A stretch of DNA of 28,647 nucleotides from an uncultured Eubacteriales bacterium (GCA_900544405.1 UQVA01000023.1:1-28647); one strand, 5' to 3'; positions 15,301 to 23,264 are shown, counted from the stretch's first letter. Program-made: numbers and translations. Notes: a model not told the origin generated them from the letters alone.

Positions 15301-18300
15301 GTCCACATAAATGCTGTCCAGACTCATAGAGTCCGCAAAGAACGGGCAAATCGTATAGGTATAGTAAGCCGCACCGCCTCCGGAGCCATAGGCAAGCTGC
15401 CAAGTGCCGTTGGCCTTGTCGGAAGTCAGATACATATTGCTGCCGGTTTCATAGGCCACAAAGGTATAGCCGGGCATCTGGGCCTTCAATGCCGCTCCCG
15501 CCGCCGCATTTTCGGCTGCCCGGAAGCCGTCGTTAAAGCCCACAGCGGTCTCGATGGCGGTGGACTGCTGGTTGGTATCGGCGTAGAAGTAGCCATAGCC
15601 GAAGTGGGTGACCACGCCGCCGTCATCATGCTCCGTACACAGGGAGCTGCCCTTCAGGCCCAGGTCGTTTCCGGTGCCGGAGGAAATCTCCGTACCCTGA
15701 CTGGTGCCCACATAACTGAAATGATAGCCGGAGTTGGAGCCGCCGTCCTCATATTCCCAATAGAATACGCCCAGCGTGCCCATATCCCGCTGATAGGGCC
15801 AGTTGCCAAAGTGAACCACCGTTCCGTCGCTGCGCTTCACCACACCGGGATACAGGTAGCTGCCGGAGGTATCGGGATGGTTCACGGACTCCCCGGCAGT
15901 CCCGAAGCCGGAAAGAATGAGACTGCGAAGCTGCTGGCCGGTAATGGCCGTACCGGCGGCGTTGGCGGCAAAATCGTTCTCCTTGGCGTTGTAGGCGTAG
16001 AGCTTGCCCACATAGGAGTAGGTGCCGCCGTCCAGATAGTAGGCCCGATCCGTCAGGCCGCCCAGAGGCGCAAAGCCGTAAGCCTCGGCGCTGCCTGCGG
16101 CGGTCAGGGCCGCTGCGGAGTAGCACCGGCGGATGACGCCGCTTTCATTATTGGCGGTAAAGCCCGCCAGAATAACGGTGCTGTTCCGGGCCTCCCGGAT
16201 GGTCAGGGCACCCACGGCATAGGAAGCCGTGATAGCGCCGTGGTTCTGTCCGGCGAAGCCACCCACATAGGCGGTGGAGTTGGTGTTGCCGGTACGGATG
16301 GCCGGGGCATCCACCTGGGAATTGTAAATGGTTCCGTAATTGGTGCCCACCAGGCCGCCGATGGAGGCGGTGCTGGACAGGTAGCCGTAGGCCTCCATGG
16401 TATAGCCGGAGGCGGCGCAGTTGCGGATCGTTCCGGCGTTATAGCCCGCCAGGGCGCCCATGTGGAGCCGGGCGGCAGAGCCGGTGATGATGGAGGTGGT
16501 GCGGCTGCCGTAGGTGACGGCGTTCCCGCTGCCCACCAGATACAAATCATGGATGCTGCCGCTGCTGCCCACGTAGCCAAACATACCGGTCTGAAGGGTC
16601 TCAGAGCGGAAGCTCACGCCGGTGACGCTGTGATAGCCGCCGTCATATTCCGCTGCAAAGGGGGCGTTCCCCTTTGCGCCCACATAGCCGATGGGGCTTT
16701 GCTCGGAGATAGTACCGTAATTGGTATAGTTGCCCCACTGATAGCTGCCGTAGTCGATGTCCAGCTCCTGCCGGAAGGTAGACCTGGCCGTTGCAGCGGC
16801 ATAATCCCCATAGTGACGGCTCAGGTCATACAGCTGCCGGGCCGTGCGGACGGCCACGGTGTCCGGGGCGGCAGGCTTGCTGTCGTTGACGGTGACGGTC
16901 CGGGCAAAGTGGGGATTATAATAGTAGCTGTTCTCCCCGATGGTAATTTTCTGGTAGAAGCTGTCCGGGCTGGATGCGTCAATATAATCCGTGCAGACCA
17001 CGTTCACGGGCAGAGGCGCCAGGTAATAGGGGGTACTGGCGTCGTAGGTTTTCAGAATCTCGCCGGTGAAAGAAGCGGTCCGGCCATTGCCGTAGGTGAT
17101 GGTAGGCAAACCGGTGGGCTTGTCCCGGTAGGCCAGGGCATAGCCGTCGCCCACCACATAATAGGTCCCGTTCAGGGACCGCCCGTTGCGGAGGGTTGCC
17201 ACGTTGGCCCCGTAGAAGCCCACAAAGCCGTCGCTGTACACTTCATAGTAGACCAGTGCGCCGTCCTCGAATTCCGCCTGCCAGTCGCCGTAATGGTTCA
17301 GGCCGGTCAGACGCGGGTAGGTGTAGTAGGTCAGGCCCTGGTCCATCAGGTTATAGGGGAAGGTGGCGTCACCGGAGGACATGGTGAAGGCGCTGCCCAG
17401 ATTTTCCCCGGCAAAGCTGGACGCACTGAGGGCCTTGTAGGTCTTGCCTACGGTCCCGTTCAGGTCATTTTGGATGGTACCCATGCTGGATAGATAATAA
17501 AGATTTGCAGGGGTGGTATCGGCGGAAACGGCGGTGGAATAGGGCTTCACGTCCTCCGGCGTGGTGAATACGCAGGCGGAATAGCCGTTTTTCGCCGTTC
17601 CCATGCGCCCGGCCACCAGTCCGGCGGCCATTTGCTCCGCCGCCTGGTAGCCTGCGGCATAGAAATTGTTCAAATCCACCTTAGCCCCGGTTTCCGTGCC
17701 GCTCACCAGGCCGCCGGTAACGGGAGAGAGCAGGTAAGCGTCCGCATAGGAGCCGCTGATGCTCAAATTGCCCGCAGCAATGCCCACCAGACCGCCGGAA
17801 CGGGTCGTTCCCCGCTCCACAGTGGAGGCCAGAGAGCCGGTAATCACCGTATTGCCCTCGGTGCGGCCCACCAAACCGCCCACGATGTTGCCCAGGAGCC
17901 ATGGCTGGACCTTCTCGGGGCTGTTGACGGCGGCCACGCCGGTCAGATCGCCCTTCCGCTGGCTCAGGTACACCCGGCAGTTGTCGATGGTAGTATTCGT
18001 GACCCAGCCCGCCAGGCCGCCCACATAGTCGCCGCCGTCGATTTTGGTGCCGGTCAGGTAAATGTTGGAAAGGGTCCCGGTGAAATGGTCGAAAAGCCCC
18101 GCATCCCGGTTGTCGGCCTCCACATGGAGGTTATAGATGGAGGACTGGACCTCCGCCTCGCCCAGGGTAGACTTGCCGTTATAGGCGGTCAAGGCGTCAT
18201 TGCGGATGGGGATAAAGGTGTCCTTCTTGTAGACGCTGACCCAGTCCTCATCGTCGGTGGGGTCGTCCTGGAAGGAAATGTCGGTGATCTGGATGGCCTT

Positions 18301-19329
18301 GGTGACGGTGTCGGATACCTGAGAGGTAGGCTTGTCCAGATTCTGCAAATGCCGGGCGTAGGCGATGAGGGCCGTGTCGGCTCTGGTGCCCTTCCGGTAG
18401 GCAAACAGACTGTTGTCCGTCTCGGTGCAGGAGGCCTTGTCCACCATGGGGTCCTCAGAGAAAACCGTCAACGTCACGTCAATGTCTGTGCCGCCGGCCA
18501 GGCCCGTCTGGGCCACGAAGCCGGTCTTCGCATTTTCCAGGCTGTCCATGACCCAGGTGTAGGTAAAGGTCCGGCTGTTGATCTGGGTCAGCTGGTCATG
18601 GTTCACGGTGCGGGTGTAGGTCTTGCCGAAGCCGTCCTTCACGGTGATCTGGAAGGTCAGGGCATAGGCGCTGGGCCGGGTGCAGTAGAAGGTCGCCGTG
18701 AGCTTTTCTTTATTTTCGATGACGATGCGGGGCTCCAGATTGTCGGTGGAGTAGGTCAGCGTCACGTCGCCGCCATAGTAGCCGATCCTGGCCCCGTCGT
18801 TGAGCCGAGCCTGCTTTACCCGCATATTTTGCAGATAATTGGCAAGATTTTCCCCGGTAATGGGCTGTTCGCTGTAAAAAACCGAATAAATACTGCCGCT
18901 CAGGGGGTCATATTCGATGATCCAGTTGTTGTCCCACAGTTCCTTGTCCACGCTGTCGGCGCTCAGGAGCCAATAGGCGGCCTTGGTCTTGTCGTTCTTG
19001 TCGTTGGAGCGGACGTAGCAAATGGTGTCGGCGGTAATCATTGAATCCTGGGCAGCGTCCTGGGGAATTTGCCCCAGCTTCACCACTCCGGCGGTGCCGC
19101 CGTCGGAGTAGAGATAGCGGTCCTCAAAGCCCGCCGCCTGCAATTCGGAGATACGGTTCTGAGCGGCCATGTAGAGAATCTCCGCCTTGCTGTCCAGTTC
19201 CCGCTGGCGCAGGCTCTTTCTCAGCGCCGCAAGGCCCGTCACGCTCAGAGCGAACAGAATGACCAGAATGGCCACCACCACAATGGTCTCCATCAGGGTA
19301 AACCCCCGCTTGTCGGATGTTCTTTTCAT
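12337..19329 (-). CDS. Giant pilin-adhesin: prepilin N-terminus fused to GLUG modules, Ig-like and InlB-like repeats
   Basis: The ATG at 19329 follows GAGGTGAG; a frame opening at 19374 has no such site. The 2330-residue product starts with a canonical class III signal, MKRTSDKRG then FTLMET, so PilD should cut after G9 with Glu at +5. A pilin helix runs to about residue 35. Beyond about residue 320 come three surface modules with GLUG-type motifs such as GGLAGW, GGLVG, GALAGYNAGT and GGFAGQNHG, around residues 430-555, 880-1080 and 1475-1660. Each module ends in a similar H-Y/F-G-x-W (about 677, 1173 and 1857). Ig-like segments follow (about 1875-2080). An InlB-type repeat (about 2215-2295, FDPNGG...GYDFLGW...LYAVW) and a Gly/Glu/Asn tail finish it. 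There is no LPXTG motif. The likely role is pilus-tip adhesion. Confidence 0.9.
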   Translation of the reverse strand: MKRTSDKRGFTLMETIVVVAILVILFALSVTGLAALRKSLRQRELDSKAEILYMAAQNRISELQAAGFEDRYLYSDGGTAGVVKLGQIPQDAAQDSMITADTICYVRSNDKNDKTKAAYWLLSADSVDKELWDNNWIIEYDPLSGSIYSVFYSEQPITGENLANYLQNMRVKQARLNDGARIGYYGGDVTLTYSTDNLEPRIVIENKEKLTATFYCTRPSAYALTFQITVKDGFGKTYTRTVNHDQLTQINSRTFTYTWVMDSLENAKTGFVAQTGLAGGTDIDVTLTVFSEDPMVDKASCTETDNSLFAYRKGTRADTALIAYARHLQNLDKPTSQVSDTVTKAIQITDISFQDDPTDDEDWVSVYKKDTFIPIRNDALTAYNGKSTLGEAEVQSSIYNLHVEADNRDAGLFDHFTGTLSNIYLTGTKIDGGDYVGGLAGWVTNTTIDNCRVYLSQRKGDLTGVAAVNSPEKVQPWLLGNIVGGLVGRTEGNTVITGSLASTVERGTTRSGGLVGIAAGNLSISGSYADAYLLSPVTGGLVSGTETGAKVDLNNFYAAGYQAAEQMAAGLVAGRMGTAKNGYSACVFTTPEDVKPYSTAVSADTTPANLYYLSSMGTIQNDLNGTVGKTYKALSASSFAGENLGSAFTMSSGDATFPYNLMDQGLTYYTYPRLTGLNHYGDWQAEFEDGALVYYEVYSDGFVGFYGANVATLRNGRSLNGTYYVVGDGYALAYRDKPTGLPTITYGNGRTASFTGEILKTYDASTPYYLAPLPVNVVCTDYIDASSPDSFYQKITIGENSYYYNPHFARTVTVNDSKPAAPDTVAVRTARQLYDLSRHYGDYAAATARSTFRQELDIDYGSYQWGNYTNYGTISEQSPIGYVGAKGNAPFAAEYDGGYHSVTGVSFRSETLQTGMFGYVGSSGSIHDLYLVGSGNAVTYGSRTTSIITGSAARLHMGALAGYNAGTIRNCAASGYTMEAYGYLSSTASIGGLVGTNYGTIYNSQVDAPAIRTGNTNSTAYVGGFAGQNHGAITASYAVGALTIREARNSTVILAGFTANNESGVIRRCYSAAALTAAGSAEAYGFAPLGGLTDRAYYLDGGTYSYVGKLYAYNAKENDFAANAAGTAITGQQLRSLILSGFGTAGESVNHPDTSGSYLYPGVVKRSDGTVVHFGNWPYQRDMGTLGVFYWEYEDGGSNSGYHFSYVGTSQGTEISSGTGNDLGLKGSSLCTEHDDGGVVTHFGYGYFYADTNQQSTAIETAVGFNDGFRAAENAAAGAALKAQMPGYTFVAYETGSNMYLTSDKANGTWQLAYGSGGGAAYYTYTICPFFADSMSLDSIYVDRINRTTNDPKPGTEQNAYQIRSVTQLQYINWNYSQRTSRYSINSSNVGQASNKTFPYLVYNYKTEETAAVKLNWKQSHDLDAYSEMGHDYENNSNSLFTPIGSMYDVESVGKRDANPYAAFFDSSYDGQAYSIKNIEIRSETQCIGLFGVTIGAKLKNVILYSDKGNQIINLPTGRNWYAMGGLVGLAGTRNSTDSYFENCTVSGYKIIDQRSKGYEHLNNDNNNPYTPGWGGGCVGGLVGATNMSITHCTAVTDITLDIGYWIGYKNLRVGGVAGVCRGKVSYCYAGGSIVSTPKKRTHNTNFGQCTSIWAGGIVGGIVLRDGGTLMTLMGQVTDTLYVENCYSTIQMPAWDASTWVMGTYSVASNGEIQQNFKLITNNNVYMTNCYALDSTSVNAEDYKRYKKLGYEPDWSKWNLNAWNGGHDADRAFYIQNDSNMFVNYDYMSGEAFLNQMNSRLTTGQTGFGKVTVTEQGAPIDGKYSFPGNDTQLKGLNYPFPTILTQTGIFGNTVNVHYGRWPKSGIYWAANGADLDLLADRVSVGTETNAQTTVKLYVQNSSLDTLLTPAITFQDENGQELPDSGLSAVSSAYNSTEKCYEITFTGEKEGTVVAKAVLGGAEALLTIRVTAELKLIADPATLTVYEGDETQTVLRLRDSKNKDIEAPEQDVVWEVTVDNGASTRDVVECGEMVRNENGTYTLPVTGFAAGEAAIRVTCTYRYEGDKTVQTSLYLSAATKASDILGLSNGEVFNQAAVPHTPQTDGYTGRDTASGPAHEGLYLYATKDYTALSGMIIETVTIRDNALHEFKLEDGEWVTEGYVLTVGDVETEDKTYDFRSLTLNSEKSKYIGEVTLSVTLRSADGRTYTLNLRFRLPEAAYTVTFDPNGGTGNMAPMTCTTNEAFTLTQNGFTREGYDFLGWALTADGAVIYADQAEITEDLIHQRGQNVTLYAVWEKQEENGGDTGNSGETGDNGEAGGTGNAGENSENP

Positions 19330-19353
19330 GGTACTCACCTCGTTTTCAGCAGA

Positions 19354-19400
19354 AATACACAAAACCGGCAGCATTTTTCATCACTCCCGGTCTGTGTATT
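19354..19400 (-). other. Leader hairpin between the pilO-like gene and the giant pilin gene
   Basis: AATACACA (19354-19361) pairs with TGTGTATT (19393-19400) and ACCGG (19364-19368) with CCGGT (19387-19391), around an 18-base loop. No T-run follows on the minus strand. It may be a processing or stability element ahead of the giant gene. Confidence 0.5.
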
Positions 19401-19403
19401 CCG

Positions 19404-19946
19404 TTATTTTTTCAATTCGTAGTAGGTCACGGTCATGCTGACCTGGACGCTGGCCTTGCCGTCGGTCTCCTGCATGGCCACCTGCACGTCGGAAATAAGA
19501 TTGATGTTCCGGCTGTCGTGCAGGGCGTCAATGATGGCCCGGGCCTGGGCGTAAGTGTCCGTGCGGAAGGTCATGGTCACGGGACGGCGATAGATATAAT
19601 CCCCTTCCAGCAGCGTCATATCCCCAAAGCGCAGGTCATAATCCGCCGCCGTGGACAATATAGCGTTCAACTCCGTGAGCATGGGGGCGTAATTGTTGTA
19701 TTCCGGCACGGGAATCGGGTCCCCGGCGGCATAAATTTCCGCCAGTTCCTTTTTCATGTTGTTCATTTTGGTCAGCAGTGCGGTGTTGGCCACGATCTCA
19801 TCCTGCTCAGCGGAGGCCTTCATCTGATAGTCCGCAATGGAATCGTTGATGGGCTCCAAAAGCAGCTTGAAGTAGCAGATGCACATAACCAGCACCACCA
19901 GCACCACCAGCAGCACCTTTTCACGGGTGGAAAACGGTCTGTTCAT
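19404..19946 (-). CDS. pilO: PilO-like pilus assembly protein
   Basis: The 180-residue protein has a short cytoplasmic start, one membrane segment (about residues 11-31), a helical coiled-coil-like stretch (35-70) and a C-terminal ferredoxin-like region of about 110 residues. This is the PilO/GspM layout. PilO pairs with PilN in the inner platform that connects PilM to the pilus. Sequence similarity within this family is low, so the name rests on topology, size and position after pilM and pilN. Its ATG overlaps the stop of the pilN-like gene by four bases (ATGA). Confidence 0.8.
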   Translation of the reverse strand: MNRPFSTREKVLLVVLVVLVMCICYFKLLLEPINDSIADYQMKASAEQDEIVANTALLTKMNNMKKELAEIYAAGDPIPVPEYNNYAPMLTELNAILSTAADYDLRFGDMTLLEGDYIYRRPVTMTFRTDTYAQARAIIDALHDSRNINLISDVQVAMQETDGKASVQVSMTVTYYELKK

Positions 19947-20554
19947 TGGCCATCCTCCTCTGCTTTCTGCACGGTAATGATGAAGGAGAAATCCAGATTC
20001 TCCGTGTTATCCAATTCGGGGGTCAGAGCGGTGGTCAGCCGGGCGTCGGCCACGATGGGCTGTTCCTTCAGCCGGTCGAACATATCGGAAATTTCCGTCA
20101 GGCTCATGCCGGACATGGTGACGATAACGGTGCTGTCCTGAATGGACACGTTCTTCACCGTGCCCCGGGGCATCACATAGCCCTCGATCAGGTCCAGAAT
20201 GTCCTGCCGGTCCACCTTCACGAAGCCGTTGCCGTCCTCGTTCTTCATCCAGTTCCGGGAGTAGGTCCGGTACTCGGCTTCCACGTCCGGGTACTCGGCC
20301 ACAGCCTGCTGCATGGCCACATACTGGCTGTGGACGGTGTAATACTCCGTCTCTGCCTTCTGCAGCCGGGCCAGCTGGTCGATCACGCCGAATTTTGCCA
20401 CGCACAAGGACAACGCCAGAATGGCGGCAATGCCAATGACCAGCGTGGCCACGTTGCGGCTTTTCGGTTCTTTCTTGCAAAGATTGACCTTGGTTTTTGT
20501 GGGGATTTTCACGGTTTTTGCGGTCTTTTCCCCCATTTTCAGTTCCAGCGCCAT
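19943..20554 (-). CDS. pilN: PilN-like pilus assembly protein
   Basis: The 203-residue protein has a basic cytoplasmic N-terminus of about 30 residues, one membrane segment (about 33-52), a helical stretch (55-95) and a compact C-terminal domain. In PilN the N-terminal tail docks into PilM and the rest pairs with PilO. The classical INLLP docking motif is not obvious; KVNLCKKEP occupies a similar place. The ATG at 20554 is chosen for the AAGGAGG 5 bases upstream, 10 bases after the pilM stop; an upstream in-frame start at 20599 would overlap pilM. The name rests on topology and position. Confidence 0.8.
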   Translation of the reverse strand: MALELKMGEKTAKTVKIPTKTKVNLCKKEPKSRNVATLVIGIAAILALSLCVAKFGVIDQLARLQKAETEYYTVHSQYVAMQQAVAEYPDVEAEYRTYSRNWMKNEDGNGFVKVDRQDILDLIEGYVMPRGTVKNVSIQDSTVIVTMSGMSLTEISDMFDRLKEQPIVADARLTTALTPELDNTENLDFSFIITVQKAEEDGQ

Positions 20555-20564
20555 AGGAACCTCC

Positions 20565-21557
20565 TTACATTTCCAGCCCGCAGCCCACGGCACGGGCAAA
20601 GAGCCAGGGTTCTTCCGAACCGGTATCGGGCAGCAGCTCCGTCACCGGATGCACGTCCAGATCGGTCATTTGCCGGATGGCCTCCTGCAGGGGGGCCACT
20701 GCAGTTCCACCGCCGCAGAGGTAAATTTCCCGGAGGCTCTGCTCCCGGTTGTTGTAATTGTAAAAATTGACAGCCTTCATAATTTCCACGGCCATCCGGT
20801 TGTAAAGCTCCCGGCTGGAATCCTCGGAAAGTACGTCCTGATAATCGGTCATCAGATGGGTGTGGGCCATGTGGATGTCCACGCCCTTTTCATCGGAAAT
20901 CTTCTGTTCCAGGTCGAAAAGTCCCAATTCCACAATCCGTTTTGTTTGAAATTTACTGCCCCGGTACATATAGAGCCGGGTGCCCCGGTGGCCGATGTCC
21001 GCAATGCAGCGGTCGGCGGAGTCCGGATGGGACTTGCCGTAGTTTTCCAGCATGGCGGCGTAGGCGGCCTCCTCGGGAATGGCGCAGCGCAGCTTAAAGC
21101 CCGCCCGGCGGAACATCTCCCGGTACTCCTCGATGGTGTGCTTCAATGTAGCGCAGGCGAACAGGTCCATTTCCTCCGGGTCGCCAGACTCCTTCTTTTT
21201 CACGGAATCCACCGCATAATCGAAGAAATACTTGCTTTTTTCCTCGGTCAGGTAGTCCTTGAACTCGAAGGGCAGGTTATAGGCAAGCTGGGCGTCGGTC
21301 ATGGGCGGAACGGTCACGTTCCGGGTAAACACAAGGGATCCGGGCAGGATGACCCCGGCATTGCCCCGGCCGATACCGTTTTTCCGGGCCACTTCCTTCA
21401 GGAAATCGCCCATGGCGTCCATGGAGAGAATCTCGCCCCCGGCCACCAGCCGGTCCGGCAACTCCTCGGACACCGCTTTTTTCACTTTTCCTCCGGCAAA
21501 GGACACGATCTTCACCTGTGCTTCGCCAATATCAAAGGCAACATATTGTCCGGCCAT
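20565..21557 (-). CDS. pilM: PilM, actin-like pilus assembly ATPase
   Basis: The 330-residue cytoplasmic protein has the actin/FtsA-type nucleotide fold. The phosphate-1 motif is YVAFDIGEAQVKIV (5-18), the phosphate-2-like motif ADIGHRGTRLYMY lies near residue 188, and the adenosine motif IYLCGGGTAV lies near 285. PilM recruits PilN to the cytoplasmic side of the membrane and links the motor to the PilN-PilO platform. The start is supported by AGGAGG 7 bases upstream. It is the first gene after the repeat-filled gap at 21558-21916 and the head of the pilM-N-O-adhesin-minor-pilin series. No strong promoter is recognised directly upstream. Confidence 0.92.
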   Translation of the reverse strand: MAGQYVAFDIGEAQVKIVSFAGGKVKKAVSEELPDRLVAGGEILSMDAMGDFLKEVARKNGIGRGNAGVILPGSLVFTRNVTVPPMTDAQLAYNLPFEFKDYLTEEKSKYFFDYAVDSVKKKESGDPEEMDLFACATLKHTIEEYREMFRRAGFKLRCAIPEEAAYAAMLENYGKSHPDSADRCIADIGHRGTRLYMYRGSKFQTKRIVELGLFDLEQKISDEKGVDIHMAHTHLMTDYQDVLSEDSSRELYNRMAVEIMKAVNFYNYNNREQSLREIYLCGGGTAVAPLQEAIRQMTDLDVHPVTELLPDTGSEEPWLFARAVGCGLEM

Positions 21558-21636
21558 CGTAGGACCTCCTGATATATGAAAAATGATGGATGGAAATGAG
21601 GGGAGTTTGCGCCAAACTGCGTCCTTCTGAGGGTTG

Positions 21637-21654
21637 CCTTCCCCTGGGGGAAGG
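21637..21654 (+). repeat. Hairpin core copy A1 (core only)
   Basis: The sequence is CCTTCCCCTGGGGGAAGG, extended by one G-C pair, followed by CTTTTT on the plus strand. It lacks the usual second hairpin. On the plus strand it would look like a terminator, but no plus-strand gene ends here. Confidence 0.85.
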
Positions 21655-21682
21655 CTTTTTGGATGGTGCTTCGGCCTAGTGC

Positions 21683-21737
21683 CTACCGCCCCTCATCCGT
21701 CAGCCCTGACGGGCTGCCACCTTCCCCCAGGGGAAGG
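21683..21737 (-). repeat. Two-hairpin repeat unit A2
   Basis: Its core is at 21720-21737. The variable hairpin is CAGCCC-TGAC-GGGCTG at 21701-21716. It shares the CCGCCCCTCATCC end with the other units. Confidence 0.88.
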
Positions 21738-21830
21738 CTTTTCTCTGAGGTCTGTCTGCCTCTGCATCAATTCGGGCGCTCGGCCACGGCAGTAACAAGT
21801 TTGCGCTAAACTGCGTCCTTCTGAGGGTTG

Positions 21831-21885
21831 CCTTCCCCTGGGGGAAGGTGGCACGGGCCTCAAGCCCGTGACGGATGAGGGGCGG
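21831..21885 (+). repeat. Two-hairpin repeat unit A3
   Basis: Its core is at 21831-21848. The variable hairpin is CACGGGC-CTCAA-GCCCGTG at 21852-21870, followed by the GGATGAGGGGCGG end. Confidence 0.9.
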
Positions 21886-21916
21886 GATGCACTTCCGGCA
21901 AGGCCGCCAGCTTCCC

Positions 21917-22705
21917 TCACACAAACAGTCCCAAATAGGCGCTGATCAGCTCTCCTCCGCAGAGGGCGCTGATGATTGCACCGGCGGCAATGGAGGGTCC
22001 CCAGGGGAACAGCTTTTCCTCCCGCTTTTTCGCCGTGGCCAAGCCCACAACGATGCCGAGAATGCAGGCAAAAAACAGGCACAGAAGATTCCTCTGCCAG
22101 CCCAGGTACAGTCCCGTGAGGAACAGCAGCTTCAGGTCGCCGCCGCCCATGGCCTCTATCTTACGAATTTTCTCGTACACCAGGACAATGAGCAGCAGCC
22201 CGCCGCCAATGGCGAAGCCGCCGATGGCAGCGTCCAGCACTTGCCCCTTCCAGTCCGGCAGGAGAAAGAAAAAGGGAATTCTGAAAACGATTCCGGCCAG
22301 AATGAACCGGTCGGGGATCATATATCCCTCCAAATCCGCGAAAGCGCAGCCCAGAAGCAGGCTGGCAAATAGCAGATATTCAAGGGTTTGGAGCGATATA
22401 TCATATTTCAGCAGCAGCGCCACGAAGGTGAGCGCCGACAGGATTTCTCCCCACAGGTGCCGCTTGGAGAGCTTTGCCCCGCAGTAGCGGCATTTGCCCC
22501 GGTGGGCCAGGAAGCTGACCACCGGCACCAGGTCGGCGGCGGAAAGCACATGGCCGCAGGCATCGCAGTGGGAGCGGCCCTTGGTGATGGGCTCCCCATG
22601 GACGATGCGCCAGGCCATGCAGTTCAGGAAGCTGCCCACGCAGGCCCCCAGCAGGGCGGCAAGCACGCAGAAATAGACGGTAATGGCCGGGCTCAGGTAC
22701 AGCAT
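21917..22705 (-). CDS. pilD: PilD, type IV prepilin peptidase/methyltransferase
   Basis: The 262-residue integral membrane aspartyl protease (A24 family) cuts class III prepilin leaders and can N-methylate the new N-terminus. The N-terminal GSFLN is at 24-28. A four-cysteine zinc site is formed by C47, C50, C72 and C75. The two catalytic aspartates are D124 in ADLEGYMIPD and D190 in GGGD. Six to eight membrane segments are visible. AAGGAG lies 7 bases before the ATG. It follows the major pilin gene after 133 bases containing a strong hairpin, and would process the pilin and the giant and minor pilins encoded nearby. Confidence 0.97.
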   Translation of the reverse strand: MLYLSPAITVYFCVLAALLGACVGSFLNCMAWRIVHGEPITKGRSHCDACGHVLSAADLVPVVSFLAHRGKCRYCGAKLSKRHLWGEILSALTFVALLLKYDISLQTLEYLLFASLLLGCAFADLEGYMIPDRFILAGIVFRIPFFFLLPDWKGQVLDAAIGGFAIGGGLLLIVLVYEKIRKIEAMGGGDLKLLFLTGLYLGWQRNLLCLFFACILGIVVGLATAKKREEKLFPWGPSIAAGAIISALCGGELISAYLGLFV

Positions 22706-22739
22706 GGCGAGGCTCCTTTTCGATAAGTTTCCCTCCCGC

Positions 22740-22771
22740 CTGCGGAAGCCGCAACCCTCCGGCTTCCGCAG
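22740..22771 (-). other. Strong hairpin between the pilin and pilD genes
   Basis: A 12-bp perfect stem (22740-22751 with 22760-22771) around an 8-base loop is not followed by a T-run on the minus strand. Placed after the pilin stop and before pilD, it may protect the pilin mRNA 3' end or reduce pilD expression relative to the pilin. Confidence 0.6.
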
Positions 22772-22838
22772 TGCGGAAAAGGTGTAAAAGGGAAAACTGG
22801 GTTGTGGGATAAACTAACTACAAAGAATTACCTGCAGG

Positions 22839-23264
22839 TTATGCGTACTCAATGGTGACCTTGCCGTCAGCGACAGTATAGGTCACAGTGGCCGTACCAT
22901 TAGCGGTGGGATTGCCAGTTGCAGTAATACCAGCAACGGCCTTCAAAGCATCAACAGTCTTCCAGCCAGCCTGCTTCTGGGTCAGCTTCACAGTGGCAGT
23001 GTAAGTGTACTCACCAGCATTATCACCAGAGCGGATGTAGGTCACAGTACCATTGTTGTATGCCGCAGGATCCTCCTCAGTCAGGCCGGCAACCAGCAGC
23101 TGAGCATAAGCGGAACGGGTGTTGGCCAGGTCGGCAGCCTCACGAGACTTCTCCAGAGCGGAGGTCATGGTGGGGATCATGACAGCCACGAGAACAGCGA
23201 TGATGGCGACGACGATCAGCATCTCCATCAGGGTAAAGCCCTTGGAATTCTTCATTTTGCGCAT
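22839..23264 (-). CDS. pilA: Major type IV pilin
   Basis: The 141-residue prepilin begins MRKMKNSKG then FTLMEM. Cleavage after G9 leaves Phe at +1 and Glu at +5. A long hydrophobic helix (10-35) continues amphipathically to about residue 65. The C-terminal domain is small, rich in Thr, Ala and Val, and has no cysteine. Size, signal and position next to pilD suggest the main fibre subunit. The ATG at 23264 follows AAGGGAG; a TTG at 23285 would start inside that site. Codon use is smoother and less G+C-rich than in neighbouring genes, as is common in highly expressed genes (impression only). No confident promoter is seen upstream, where repeats begin. Confidence 0.93.
   Translation of the reverse strand: MRKMKNSKGFTLMEMLIVVAIIAVLVAVMIPTMTSALEKSREAADLANTRSAYAQLLVAGLTEEDPAAYNNGTVTYIRSGDNAGEYTYTATVKLTQKQAGWKTVDALKAVAGITATGNPTANGTATVTYTVADGKVTIEYA

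Larger units (their letters stand above)
21678..21893. mobile_element. MITE-like composite A (two inverted repeat units around a ~93-base spacer)
   Basis: A minus-oriented unit (21678-21737) and a plus-oriented unit (21831-21893) face each other. The outer ends are near-perfect inverted repeats, AGTGCCTACCGCCCC and its counterpart ending in GCACT. The spacer is homologous to that of composite B in inverted orientation. It has no coding capacity. Classifying it as a miniature transposable element is inference, since target duplications and a transposase partner are not shown. Confidence 0.5.
21558..21916. other. Gene-free interval between pilD and pilM, filled with hairpin repeats
   Basis: This 359-base stretch contains three copies of the palindromic core and one MITE-like composite (21678-21893). 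A 49-base direct repeat (21606-21654 and 21800-21848, one mismatch) duplicates one arm of it. The reading frames across it are low-complexity and repeat-derived. No terminator with a T-run on the pilus-operon strand is seen. Confidence 0.8.

Noticed and set aside
14383..17493. A 1036-codon plus-strand frame, with others at 12286-14127 and 17632-19044, opposite the giant pilin gene
   Set aside because: The composition is of low-complexity antisense type with no recognisable domain. The minus-strand frame has a prepilin signal, GLUG motifs and a ribosome-binding site.
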